Assembly: GCA_034678415.1 (NCBI GenBank)
Contig: JAXDBV010000322.1
Coordinates: forward strand, 1-20,020
Reading direction: 5' to 3'
Length of the DNA: 20,020 bases
Source of the DNA: JAXDBV01 sp034678415
GTDB lineage: Bacteria > Bacteroidota > Bacteroidia > Bacteroidales > VadinHA17
Notes under the pieces: model-generated
What the model saw: the letters and a program-made list of their open reading frames with translations, nothing else
Databases searched by the model: none
Told to the model about the DNA's origin: nothing
Made by a program: the position numbers and the translations under genes
Shown here: piece by piece, positions 9,340 to 17,704 of the stretch
Numbering within the stretch: position 1 is the stretch's first letter
Layout of the letters: every line of letters begins with the position of its first letter

Positions 9340-12300
9340 ATGAGAAAACTCTACTCAGTAAAAATTCACAGTCTTTTTGCTGGCCGGATAGTCCGGACAT
9401 GCAAAATCGCCTGCCTGGTCCTGGTAGCGTTATTCACGGCACAATCAGTTTTTGCCCAGGTAACGCTGAATTGGACAGGGCTGGTGAGTTCGGATGCTAC
9501 TGATCCCGCCAACTGGGAACCTCAACAGGCGATTGCGAGTAATATTCTGGTAATTGACTCCGCCTATAAGTTTACCAATCAGCCGGTCTTCTCAGGGAGT
9601 GCAAACCTGGCCATTGCCAACCTGACGATCCGTCCAACAGGCCAGATGACCATTGCATTCACGGATAGTATCTACCAGTTGGAGATAACCCAGGAAACAC
9701 CGACTCTTTGGGGTACCATAAACATTGATCACGGCAAGTTGAGAATGCGCAGGGTGGAGATTGAGGATACAAACACTGTGATTAATGTTACCAGCGGAGG
9801 TATTCTGGAGGTAAGAAAATACCTGTTTTTCGGAGGTGCAGGCAATCCGGCTTTTGGTGGATTCTTAAATGTGGAAGGTACCGGTTATGTTGTCTATACC
9901 GCCGAACAGGCTCAAGGTGGCTTTGGAAGGTTCCCCGATAAGTCTGAACCCGGTGGGATCATGAAAGTCTCGCCTTACGGACGTATCGATCTGAAAGGAG
10001 ATTATCGCACCGCGCTTGCAAGTCTGATAGATTCGGCCCAGCTGGTTTCTGATCCGGACTACGACATCGTGGTGAAATATTATGCAGCTACTAACTGGAC
10101 GAAGATCACCTGCAGGCATAAGATGGCTTTTGTCGTTGAACCGCCCGAACCACAGTTCCTTATTACCAATGAAGTTGGAGAGAAGATCGGCGTGGTGACA
10201 AACGATGCCTGGGCCGCTACTACAACCTTCGAATGGAAATTTACTACTACCAGCGGATCCGGTTATCAGTCCTTCTCTCCTGCAGAGACCAATGACACCC
10301 TTGAACCCGTGTTCACCGTTCCCGGAAGATACTATGTCGTTTGTACGGGAGACGGTGATGCCAGGATCTCCAATGAAGTGATTTTCTATGTTGGTTCAGA
10401 CCTCCTGTCTGTCAGTCCGTCAACACAACAGTACCTGAGGCCGGGGATGGAAGGAGCCATGCTGACGGTAACAAAGGATGCCAGTATTACCGGTGTGGAA
10501 TGGAAATGGAGCAACACCCCGGGCGCTGATTATGTTTCGTTTGAACCGCCGGCTACGGCAGATGAGTTCACACCGGTATTCAATGACCCGGGTTCATATT
10601 ATGTTTCCTGTATTGGTACCGATGGAACGAACTCTTTTCCGAGCAAGGATGTTTTAATACTGGTGGATAATGCTACCTATGTCATTGACTGGAAAGGGAT
10701 CGTGGATAATTCTCCGCACAAAGCTGAGAACTGGCTGCCACATGCCAATATACCTTTTAATATCCTTCGTGTGGGAGATCCGACCACGTATACAAATCAA
10801 CTGGTTTTTGAGGATACTGGCAGTAACGACACAATTAATAATATTCTCCTAAACGCGGCAGCAGAGGTAACAGTGAATAAGGGCGTGGATACTCTCCATA
10901 TTTCCAAGGGGGGCAACTATGATCTGCTTGGGACCATGGTCCTTGAATCCGGAGCGGTTTCATACAGCGACCTTCGTCTCGAGGATGGTACCGTTACCGT
11001 CAATGGCGGTGAGTTTATTGTCAGGTCAAGCTATTTCATGCTTAGTAATAGCGGTCTCACAAAAGGTGGTTTCGTCAATATAAGCGGCAACGGGAAATTC
11101 ACTACCTATGGCAATCTGCCTGACAGGTTCTCCACCGATCCTGCGAAGAGCATCATTACGATAACAGGAAACGGGCTCATGCAGGTTACAGGTGACTGGA
11201 CTGCTGGCGCTCAGACACAAATCAACAATGGGCACCTGGTTACCGATGCGGAAAACATGATCGTTGTCGAATACGACATGGCAAGGAATATGACCTATAT
11301 CAGCTCCCGCAGTCTGACCGCCTTCGGAATCACACCGGAAGAAAACCAGTACGTTGAAGTGGGCGAGGAGATCTCAAAGCTGTCGGTTGTTAACAATACC
11401 GGCATCACTTCATACGTATGGAAATATTCCACCGACAGGTTCGGTGAATATGTGCCCTTTGAACCTGCCCAGACCGGTGATACCCTGCAGGTAACTTTCG
11501 CCAGCGCCGGCGATTACTATATCCTGTGCGAAGGCAGTGACGGCACTAATACATATGTTTCCAATAAGGTGGGTGTAAGGGTGCTTTCCACGTCGATTGA
11601 ACCCGCGGGTACTCAGTATATCGTCCTGGCGGAAGAAGGGATGCCCATCACGGTTACCGAGTCGGCAATACCTGCCTCCAGGGAATGGCTGTATTCAACC
11701 ACTCCCGGCTCCGGTTATGTCTCTCTGCCTTCACCCGTCACCACAGAGACCTATACACCGATGTTCGCCCAGGCAGATACATTCTATATTGTATGTGCCA
11801 GCACCTTCGGTACCAAGACAATCTACAGTAACGAGGTGGCCATCATCGTTCTTGAATCAGTGACTGTCAGCATTGCCCCTGAAGACGAACAGGTGATCAA
11901 GGTGGGTCAGGACGGAACAGCTCTTACGGTTGCCGAGGCACCTGAAGCACAAACCAGGGAATGGATGTATGCAACCGAATCCGGCGGTACATACAATGCT
12001 TTTGAACCGGTCCAGACCGGCGCATCGTATACTCCCAACTTTACCGCTGCTGGTATATACTATGTGGTTTGCGTCAGTTCATTAGGTGTCAGTCAGTTTA
12101 CAAGCAATGAGGTTGCTGTTAAGGTTGTGTCTGTTGATATTGCACCAACAGCCGACCAGAGAATAGAAGCTACCAAGGATGGAACACCTCTCACTGTTAC
12201 CGAATCACCTGCTGCCGACAGCAGGGAATGGAAGTATGGTACCGCCGTGGGAGGACCCTACTCATCCTTCAGCACTCCGCAGACAGGCACCTCATATACC

Positions 12301-12654
12301 CCGAATTTTGCCACTGCCGGTGTGTATTACGTGGTATGTGTAAGCAAATACGGATCCGTTGAAATCACAAGCAACGAGGTGAAAATCGATGCACGGCCGC
12401 TTGGAATTGAGACACCGGGTGAAAAAATGTTCAACCTCTACCCGAATCCGGCGGTGAACAGGTTCTACCTCGATGCAGGTGAGCTGACCAACTACAATAT
12501 TGAAGTGCGCGACCTGCTCGGCAGAACCGTATTGGTGAGGGAATTCAGGGGCGTCAGCGGACCACAGGAGATCACCCTCGATAAGAAAGGCATCTTCTTC
12601 GTCCACCTGCGCTCAGGTAATAAAACACAAAATGTGAAACTGATCCTTAAATAA
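9340..12654 (+). CDS. Secreted multi-domain protein with two beta modules, six Ig-like repeats and a T9SS sorting tail
   Basis: This 1104-residue protein matches no enzyme family I recognise. A signal peptide with a long basic N-region ends at about residue 39 (SVFA then Q). Two related beta-rich modules lie at residues about 40-262 and 446-660. Both open with a Trp-Gly...Asn-Trp...NIL pattern (NWTGLV / DWKGIV; ANWEP / ENWLP) and close with LV[ST]D...VV.Y. Module 1 is followed by two Ig-like repeats and module 2 by four, about 90 residues each, with the recurring pattern 'EW.Y....G.Y..F.P..T...YTP.F...G.YYVVC...SNEV'. Residues about 1024-1104 are a type A T9SS C-terminal domain (FNLYPNP; VRDLLGRTVL; KGIFFVHLRSG), so the protein is exported through the outer membrane and probably anchored to the surface. 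It lies between a candidate promoter and a strong terminator. A role in adhesion or polysaccharide binding is inferred. Confidence 0.85.
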   Translation: MRKLYSVKIHSLFAGRIVRTCKIACLVLVALFTAQSVFAQVTLNWTGLVSSDATDPANWEPQQAIASNILVIDSAYKFTNQPVFSGSANLAIANLTIRPTGQMTIAFTDSIYQLEITQETPTLWGTINIDHGKLRMRRVEIEDTNTVINVTSGGILEVRKYLFFGGAGNPAFGGFLNVEGTGYVVYTAEQAQGGFGRFPDKSEPGGIMKVSPYGRIDLKGDYRTALASLIDSAQLVSDPDYDIVVKYYAATNWTKITCRHKMAFVVEPPEPQFLITNEVGEKIGVVTNDAWAATTTFEWKFTTTSGSGYQSFSPAETNDTLEPVFTVPGRYYVVCTGDGDARISNEVIFYVGSDLLSVSPSTQQYLRPGMEGAMLTVTKDASITGVEWKWSNTPGADYVSFEPPATADEFTPVFNDPGSYYVSCIGTDGTNSFPSKDVLILVDNATYVIDWKGIVDNSPHKAENWLPHANIPFNILRVGDPTTYTNQLVFEDTGSNDTINNILLNAAAEVTVNKGVDTLHISKGGNYDLLGTMVLESGAVSYSDLRLEDGTVTVNGGEFIVRSSYFMLSNSGLTKGGFVNISGNGKFTTYGNLPDRFSTDPAKSIITITGNGLMQVTGDWTAGAQTQINNGHLVTDAENMIVVEYDMARNMTYISSRSLTAFGITPEENQYVEVGEEISKLSVVNNTGITSYVWKYSTDRFGEYVPFEPAQTGDTLQVTFASAGDYYILCEGSDGTNTYVSNKVGVRVLSTSIEPAGTQYIVLAEEGMPITVTESAIPASREWLYSTTPGSGYVSLPSPVTTETYTPMFAQADTFYIVCASTFGTKTIYSNEVAIIVLESVTVSIAPEDEQVIKVGQDGTALTVAEAPEAQTREWMYATESGGTYNAFEPVQTGASYTPNFTAAGIYYVVCVSSLGVSQFTSNEVAVKVVSVDIAPTADQRIEATKDGTPLTVTESPAADSREWKYGTAVGGPYSSFSTPQTGTSYTPNFATAGVYYVVCVSKYGSVEITSNEVKIDARPLGIETPGEKMFNLYPNPAVNRFYLDAGELTNYNIEVRDLLGRTVLVREFRGVSGPQEITLDKKGIFFVHLRSGNKTQNVKLILK
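9457..10125 (+). repeat. Beta-rich module, copy 1, of the Ig-repeat protein
   Basis: Residues about 40-262 of the 1104-residue protein align by eye with residues about 446-660. Shared landmarks in order are W.G.V, NW.P, NIL, a TNQ.VF segment, a short beta-helix-like stretch rich in Gly/Val/Thr, and a closing LVSDPDYDIVVKY. The regular short strands suggest a beta-helix or stacked beta fold, but no family name can be given. Confidence 0.6.
10129..10671 (+). repeat. Ig-like repeats 1 and 2
   Basis: Two repeats of about 90 residues (residues about 264-353 and 355-444). Each contains EWKF or EWKW, a Phe-rich middle, a G-[RS]-YYV-x-C strand and a closing [ISF]..[NK][ED]V segment. Each repeat carries exactly one Cys. 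They separate the two beta modules. Confidence 0.65.
10675..11319 (+). repeat. Beta-rich module, copy 2, of the Ig-repeat protein
   Basis: This is the second copy of the module. It has IDWKGIV, ENWLP, FNILRV, TNQLVF, and the closing LVTDAENMIVVEY. Amino-acid similarity to copy 1 is clear only at landmark positions and the DNA has diverged widely, so the duplication is old. It sits after two Ig-like repeats, showing that a module-plus-Ig unit was duplicated. Confidence 0.6.
11320..12402 (+). repeat. Ig-like repeats 3 to 6 in tandem
   Basis: Four consecutive repeats at residues about 661-750, 751-840, 841-931 and 932-1021. Repeats 5 and 6 are the closest pair, sharing YTPNF, AG.YYVVCVS and TSNEV. 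Each has one Cys, always at the end of the YY.[VL]C strand. Synonymous and other base changes between repeats are numerous, so they are not a recent expansion. Confidence 0.7.
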
Positions 12655-12679
12655 ATTTGCGATCAGCTGATAATCGTTG

Positions 12680-12714
12680 AAGTATTCCACGGCCAACCGT
12701 GGAATACTTTTTTT
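12680..12714 (+). terminator. Strong intrinsic terminator after the Ig-repeat protein
   Basis: A perfect 13-bp stem (12680-12692 paired with 12697-12709) with a CCAA tetraloop is followed directly by a run of T that reaches 12714 (seven T in all, counting the last two stem bases). It lies 25 nt after the stop codon at 12654. The stem begins with AA and ends with TT, so it could also act in the reverse direction, although no reverse-strand gene needs it. This is the clearest transcription boundary in the window. Confidence 0.92.
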
Positions 12715-13079
12715 ACCCCTGTCCGTGGACATGGAATCCTGCAGATGTCCCCGCTGGTTCAATGAATGGTGAGATGAAAGTGTACGTGATCACCCCTGGT
12801 AATCTCCGAAAGCTGATCCGTGCATTTAAATGGCTATTTTTTAACCATAAAAGCATTATTTGAGCGGGTGAGAGATTAACCGGGCTATTAACGGTGTTAA
12901 TGACCGGCATTTCCACGGATTTGGTTATGATACTTTCTAATATTCCGGGGTTATTGCGCCTCTCCTTTCTCCGGTTGAAAAGTCCGGGCAGTGAGGAATG
13001 TAACTGAAACCGGCAAATTGGCGTAAAATATATTTATTGGGGTACTCATTACCAGCCTGTTTCCCTTGATGATGGGAAG
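12715..13079. other. Non-coding gap upstream of the first lyase gene
   Basis: About 365 nt between the terminator and the lyase start contain no convincing gene; the short reverse-strand open frame at 12713-12916 shows no family features. The gap holds the inverted repeat at 12887-12901, a small TGTCC/GGACA hairpin at 12720-12731, and TATATTTA at 13029-13036, which resembles a -7 element but lacks a good TTTG at the right distance. The promoter for the lyase genes must be somewhere here, since the upstream unit is terminated. I cannot place it with confidence. Confidence 0.6.
12880..12907. promoter_or_regulatory. Inverted repeat, possible operator or leader hairpin
   Basis: A perfect 6-bp inverted repeat, ATTAAC-GGT-GTTAAT, lies at 12887-12901, flanked by CCGG on both sides (12880-12883 and 12904-12907) that can pair with each other across a small internal loop. 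No T-run follows, so it is not a terminator. It lies 178 nt before the lyase start, in the only sizeable non-coding gap, so a regulator binding site is plausible. Six-base arms can also occur by chance. Confidence 0.3.
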
Positions 13080-16000
13080 ATGTTAAATGTCAGGAATATA
13101 GTTGTTTTGCTCCTCATTATGAGCATCGATCTGTCTCCGTTGTATACGCAGCGGCAGATGGAAAAGCTCAACCGCGGCACCCTGGCCGTGCAGGTCAGTG
13201 ATGGTGTATTTATCAGCTGGCGCGTAACGGGAAGCGAATGGAGGAATGTCTCTTACAATATTTACCGGGGATCGGAAAAGATCAATACGGCTCCTATTAC
13301 GGGAGCGAGTAACTACCTCGATCTGGCGGGCTCTCCCGGCTCGCGGTATCATGTTAAAGCCATCGTGAACGGAACCGAACTTGAAGCCACCGATACGGCC
13401 ACCGTGTGGCCCGCATCCTTCATGGATGTTCCTGTCCGTCAGATCGCCGGTGAGTACGAACTGAACGATGCATCGGTGGGCGATCTCGACGGCGACGGCA
13501 ATTATGAGATCGTGGTGAAACGCCTTCCGCCCGACCGGTCACCGGAACCTCAATATACTCCCCTCCTTGAAGCCTATCGCCTCGACGGAACATGGCTGTG
13601 GACCATCGATCTGGGTCCTAATCTATTGAATATGACACAAATAAATTTTGTTGTCTACGATCTTGACGGGGACGGGAAAGCCGAAGTGGTTACAAAAACA
13701 TCCGAGGCAACTGTTGACGGTACTGGTACGGAGATCGGAGATGTGGATGGTGACGGCATCACTAATTACCGTCCCACAGCCATTGGTGATGACATGATCG
13801 ACGGACCTGAATTCCTGTCTTTGTACGAGGGCACTACGGGTAGGGAGGTGGCCAGAACCACGTATATTTCCCGTGAGCCCCTGTCACAGTGGGGACTACC
13901 GGGAATGACCCTGGCGCAGCTGGCCCATCGCTCCGGCAATAACATGATGGCCGTCATATATGCCGACGGGAAAAGACCCTCACTCGTGATATGCAGGGGT
14001 ATATACCACCGTACAAAAATGGTCGCGCTTGATTATCGCAGCGGCACTATCTCCGAACGTTGGAGGTTTGACAGCGATGAATGGCCTCCCGAATACACCG
14101 GGCAGGGTAACCATAACCTCAGCGTGGCCGATGTGGATGACGACGGCAGGGACGAAATAGTATATGGATCAATGACCATTGACGATGACGGCTCCGGATT
14201 ATACAGTACCGGCCTGGGGCACGGGGATGCGTTACATGTCTCAGACATGGATCCCGACAGGCCGGGACTGGAAGTATGGCAGGCCCATGAAGCGTCGCCA
14301 AACTGGGGCGGCACCTACCGCGATGCAGCAACCGGCGAGATACTTATCCAGTATACCGGTAACAGAGATATGGGAAGGGCCTGCGCCGCCGATATTACGG
14401 CCGATTACCGGGGTTTCGAGATGTGGGGCGCCACCGAATGCCCGATGTACAACTGCAAAGGCACCATATTGCCACCGGCATCGGTTCCCGTTAACCACGT
14501 CATATGGTGGGACGGTGACCTGCTCAGGGAATTCCTTAACCATGACTGGCTCGGCGATGAAGCCGCAACCGGGATCGGTACCATCTCCAAATTCAACGGT
14601 ACAGGTACTGTTCCCCTGCTGGCAGCAAATGGAACCTATTCCATCAATGGGACCAAGGGTAACCCCTGTCTCCAGGCCGATATCCTTGGCGATTGGCGAG
14701 AAGAAGTGATATGGCGTACCACCGATAACCAGTACCTCAGAATCTACACCACGGTCATCCCCACGGAACACCGTATGTACACACCCATGCACGATCCCCA
14801 GTACCGTATTGCCGTGGCATGGCAGAATAATGCGTACAATCAGCCCCCGCATCCCGGTTTCTTCATAGGTCACGGTATGGATTCCGTACCCCCGCCACCC
14901 ATGATGGCTGCAAAACTTACCTGGCATACCGGTAATACCTGGGATTTGAACACCACGGCAGGCTGGCTGTACGAGGGATCGCTGTCAACCTTCAACAACG
15001 GGGATGACGTCCTGTTTGACATATCCGGTGCCGAAGGGAATGTTATTCTTAACGGATCGCTGATCCCGTCATCCATCACAGTATATTCACCTTCCGATTA
15101 TACATGGGATGGGCCGGGATACCTGACAGGAACGACCGGCCTGCTAAAAGCCGGTGCAGGCACACTGACCGTCAATACATACAACGACTTTACAGGATTT
15201 ACTGCAGTGTGGGGCGGCTCGCTCATCGTGAACGGTTCGCTCATGAACAGCACCGTGAATGTGAAAAGGCTTGCCACAGCGGGAGGATGTGGTTCATTCG
15301 GCAACGGCATGACAGTAGAGAACAGCAGCCGCATCAGAGTGGGCGGTGAAGCCACGGGTGATACATTGAGAATATTTCGTCATCTGACACTCCTTGGAGA
15401 TGTTACTGTAGCCTTCGACCTGTCGGATGATACGACAGGTATTGCTAAAACCAACGACATCATATGCATAAATGGGGATCTCAACATTGCAGGGAGGAAT
15501 GCATTCATGATAACTCCCCGGGATGTCCACCTGGCAACCGGCCCTTATACCCTGATTCAATACACAGGCACATTCACCGGAAATGTCAACGATATTGAAA
15601 TTATCGGTATTCCCGGTGTACCGTATGTGCTGGAAGATACCGGTATCTCGCTTGTCCTCCGTGTGCTTTCCGTCAGAGCCCCTGCTGCCATTGTCTGGAC
15701 CGGTGTTCCGGTAGCCGACTGGGACCTGGCAAAGAGCCTCAACTGGCTGAACAAGGGGGTGCCCGACTGGTTTGTCGGCAATGACACTGTCCTGTTCAAT
15801 GACACAGGAGCGCCAAATACTACCGTGAATCTTACCGGAACCCTGCCTGTCGGCAAAATGACGGTTGATGCTTCAGTCAATTACACCTTTACCGGTAACG
15901 GAATGATCAGCGGAAATGGCGGCGTGGTCAAATCAGGTACCGGTATACTTACCATCACAACCCTGAATGATTACACCGGGTCTACAGTAATAAACAAGGG

Positions 16001-17666
16001 TGTTCTCAGTGTCGCCGGTCTGAAGAACGGGGGTGATGCAAGTGCCTGCGGAGCAGCCAATCCCGCGGCCGCTAATCTTGTGCTGAACGGTGGCACCTTA
16101 AGCCTTACCGGCAATGAATCGATCACCAACCGGTCCATCACTCTCGGCGAATATGGCGGTACTATTGATATTCACACAGCGGGATATAACCACAGGATCA
16201 ATGGGCAGCTGACAGGCAATGGCAGGCTGATAAAAACAGGGAGCGGAGTCTTGACGCTGGGATCGGCCAATATTTATTCGGGAGGAACCCTGCTGAAAAA
16301 CGGAACCATCAGGCTTGCGTCAGAGGAGGCCAACATTTCAGGATTCGGCACAGGACCGGTGACCATTGAATACGGCACTATCGCCATGCTGGATAATTCT
16401 TCATCCTATACCGATAACTGTGACTGGGATATGATCATTCCTGAGAATGGTATAGCCTGGCTGAACCTCGATGCCCGTTGTTCACTCACCGGCTCACTCA
16501 CCGGCAGCGGCACGCTTAACCTCTATTCACCCTTTATACGATCGGAACTGTCAGGCAACTGGTCCGCTTTTACGGGCACCATCAATGTTACAACAAACAG
16601 TGACGGCGGGACATTCCTGCTGGGCAATGCCGGTGGTTTGCCCGGCGCCTCGGTGAATCTTGGCGATGACGTTAGCCTCATCTATAGAAAGACGTCCAAC
16701 GTGACGGTGGATATCGGTGAGATCTCGGGTACCCCTTCCTCAAAGCTGGGTGCAGGGGGAGAAGGATCATCCGTCATCACCTGGAGGATCGGTTCAAAAA
16801 ATACCAATGCTGTCTTTAACGGCATCATCTGCAACGACCAGTTCAAAAACACAGGCGCGTCAGCATCAATTATAAAAACAGGAACAGGATCATGGACACT
16901 GACCGGTAGTAATACCTATACGGGAACCACAACCGTCAATGCAGGGAAACTGTGGGTAAACAACAGCACGGGCAGCGGTACCGGCACAGGAACGGTAACC
17001 GTTAATAACGGCGCCATACTGGGTGGTTCGGGAACCATCGGGGGAAAAGTAATTGTCGGGGCAGGGGCAAGCCTTGCTCCGGGCAACAACTCAACAGGAA
17101 CCCTTACCGTCAATAATGATGTTCTCCTGCAGCCGGGCTCCTTTCTTGTTATCGAGGTCAATACCCTTGATAAGCTGTGTGACCGGCTGGCCGTGTCGGG
17201 TACTGTCACTCTTGGAGGGATATTGTATATCACCCGGACAGGAACGCCTCCCTTCGTTGCCGGAGATAGTATTCATATCCTCGATGCAACACGGTGTTCC
17301 GGCACGTTCGATCAGATCGTCCCTGTCACCCCGGGGGAGCAGATGCTCTGGGATACTACACTCTTCTCAAAAACGGGAGTGGTAAGGATCGTCCCCCTCA
17401 CGAGTGTTAACGGACCCGGTGATGAAAAATACATCATTGACATGTATCCCAACCCGGTTAAATCACATCTCACCATCTCTCTTCCCCAGGCAAGCGGCAA
17501 AATAGCTGTCAGTATTATTAATCCCTCTGGCCAAATTGTGTATGGTCCCATATATTATAATGTGGATCTTGTCGAGGTGGATCTGTCGTCCCTGGCCACA
17601 GGATTGTACTTCGTGCATGTAGCAAAAGATGACCGGCAAATTATCCGGATAATAATGAAAGAATGA
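13080..17666 (+). CDS. Polysaccharide lyase family 11 rhamnogalacturonan lyase fused to PATR repeats, with T9SS tail
   Basis: This 1528-residue secreted lyase is predicted to cut rhamnogalacturonan I by beta-elimination. A signal peptide ends near residue 23, before QRQMEKLNRG, the usual PL11 mature start. Residues about 24-115 form a beta-sandwich domain. Residues about 118-605 form the PL11 propeller, with Asp-rich calcium loops DLDGDG (135, 194), DVDGDG (221) and DVDDDG (351), the motif GHGDALHVSD (380-389) and SINGTKGNPC. Lys526 and Tyr586 are 60 residues apart, as I recall for Lys535 and Tyr595 of Bacillus subtilis YesW; Arg433 may match its Arg452. Two Trp-led modules follow (from about 615 and 873), with four PATR repeats near 687, 948, 1048 and 1262. 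A type A T9SS tail ends the protein (MYPNP at 1455; INPSGQIVYG; TGLYFVHV). The ATG at 13080 is the first in frame after a stop at 13005. A typical PL11 is about 600 residues, so over half the protein is extension. Confidence 0.92.
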   Translation: MLNVRNIVVLLLIMSIDLSPLYTQRQMEKLNRGTLAVQVSDGVFISWRVTGSEWRNVSYNIYRGSEKINTAPITGASNYLDLAGSPGSRYHVKAIVNGTELEATDTATVWPASFMDVPVRQIAGEYELNDASVGDLDGDGNYEIVVKRLPPDRSPEPQYTPLLEAYRLDGTWLWTIDLGPNLLNMTQINFVVYDLDGDGKAEVVTKTSEATVDGTGTEIGDVDGDGITNYRPTAIGDDMIDGPEFLSLYEGTTGREVARTTYISREPLSQWGLPGMTLAQLAHRSGNNMMAVIYADGKRPSLVICRGIYHRTKMVALDYRSGTISERWRFDSDEWPPEYTGQGNHNLSVADVDDDGRDEIVYGSMTIDDDGSGLYSTGLGHGDALHVSDMDPDRPGLEVWQAHEASPNWGGTYRDAATGEILIQYTGNRDMGRACAADITADYRGFEMWGATECPMYNCKGTILPPASVPVNHVIWWDGDLLREFLNHDWLGDEAATGIGTISKFNGTGTVPLLAANGTYSINGTKGNPCLQADILGDWREEVIWRTTDNQYLRIYTTVIPTEHRMYTPMHDPQYRIAVAWQNNAYNQPPHPGFFIGHGMDSVPPPPMMAAKLTWHTGNTWDLNTTAGWLYEGSLSTFNNGDDVLFDISGAEGNVILNGSLIPSSITVYSPSDYTWDGPGYLTGTTGLLKAGAGTLTVNTYNDFTGFTAVWGGSLIVNGSLMNSTVNVKRLATAGGCGSFGNGMTVENSSRIRVGGEATGDTLRIFRHLTLLGDVTVAFDLSDDTTGIAKTNDIICINGDLNIAGRNAFMITPRDVHLATGPYTLIQYTGTFTGNVNDIEIIGIPGVPYVLEDTGISLVLRVLSVRAPAAIVWTGVPVADWDLAKSLNWLNKGVPDWFVGNDTVLFNDTGAPNTTVNLTGTLPVGKMTVDASVNYTFTGNGMISGNGGVVKSGTGILTITTLNDYTGSTVINKGVLSVAGLKNGGDASACGAANPAAANLVLNGGTLSLTGNESITNRSITLGEYGGTIDIHTAGYNHRINGQLTGNGRLIKTGSGVLTLGSANIYSGGTLLKNGTIRLASEEANISGFGTGPVTIEYGTIAMLDNSSSYTDNCDWDMIIPENGIAWLNLDARCSLTGSLTGSGTLNLYSPFIRSELSGNWSAFTGTINVTTNSDGGTFLLGNAGGLPGASVNLGDDVSLIYRKTSNVTVDIGEISGTPSSKLGAGGEGSSVITWRIGSKNTNAVFNGIICNDQFKNTGASASIIKTGTGSWTLTGSNTYTGTTTVNAGKLWVNNSTGSGTGTGTVTVNNGAILGGSGTIGGKVIVGAGASLAPGNNSTGTLTVNNDVLLQPGSFLVIEVNTLDKLCDRLAVSGTVTLGGILYITRTGTPPFVAGDSIHILDATRCSGTFDQIVPVTPGEQMLWDTTLFSKTGVVRIVPLTSVNGPGDEKYIIDMYPNPVKSHLTISLPQASGKIAVSIINPSGQIVYGPIYYNVDLVEVDLSSLATGLYFVHVAKDDRQIIRIIMKE
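15138..15236 (+). repeat. PATR repeat 1 in first lyase
   Basis: Residues about 687-719 fit the autotransporter-associated beta-strand repeat (PATR): a 'LLKAGAGTLTV' strand, then N.[FY].G[FT], then a Gly and [SL]L.VNG. The repeat forms one rung of a beta-helix in autotransporter passengers. Confidence 0.7.
15921..16019 (+). repeat. PATR repeat 2 in first lyase
   Basis: Residues about 948-980 give GVVKSGTGILTI, LNDYTGSTVINKG and VLSVAG, a close match to the PATR pattern 'KtGtGtLtL..N.YtG.T.v..G.L.v'. It lies after the second Trp-led module, paralleling repeat 1. Confidence 0.75.
16221..16319 (+). repeat. PATR repeat 3 in first lyase
   Basis: Residues about 1048-1080 give RLIKTGSGVLTLGSANIYSG and then GTLLKNGTIRLA, a good PATR match. 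Confidence 0.75.
16863..16961 (+). repeat. PATR repeat 4 in first lyase
   Basis: Residues about 1262-1294 give IIKTGTGSWTLTGSNTYTG and TTTVNAGKLWVNN, the best PATR match in the protein. It is followed by the Gly-rich GGSGTIGG...GASLAPGN stretch that often closes such repeat blocks. Confidence 0.8.
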
Positions 17667-17704
17667 TATATTAGTAGTACAAATAACAGAACCACTTGAT
17701 ACCG

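Noticed and set aside
10129..12402. Ig repeats as a recent, unstable DNA tandem repeat
   Set aside because: Repeats are similar in protein but differ at many bases, so they are old domain duplications, not a variable-number tandem repeat.
12720..12731. TGTCC-GT-GGACA as a second terminator or operator
   Set aside because: The stem is only 5 bp with a 2-base loop and has no T-tract. It lies directly behind a much stronger terminator.
12713..12916. Reverse-strand open frame of 67 codons in the non-coding gap
   Set aside because: It starts in the gap and ends at the terminator with no family similarity or start context I can support. It may simply be chance.
13029..13036. TATATTTA as a -7 promoter element for the lyase genes
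   Set aside because: No TTTG lies about 19-20 nt upstream; the bases there read TGAA. I would not call it without mapping data.
14241..14927. Reverse-strand open frame of 228 codons
   Set aside because: It lies inside the PL11 catalytic domain, whose motifs prove the + frame. The reverse product shows no family features.
16960..17060. Gly/Thr-rich low-complexity stretch as a coding artefact or frameshift
   Set aside because: The frame stays open, codon use matches the flanks, and Gly/Thr-rich sequence is normal at the end of PATR blocks.
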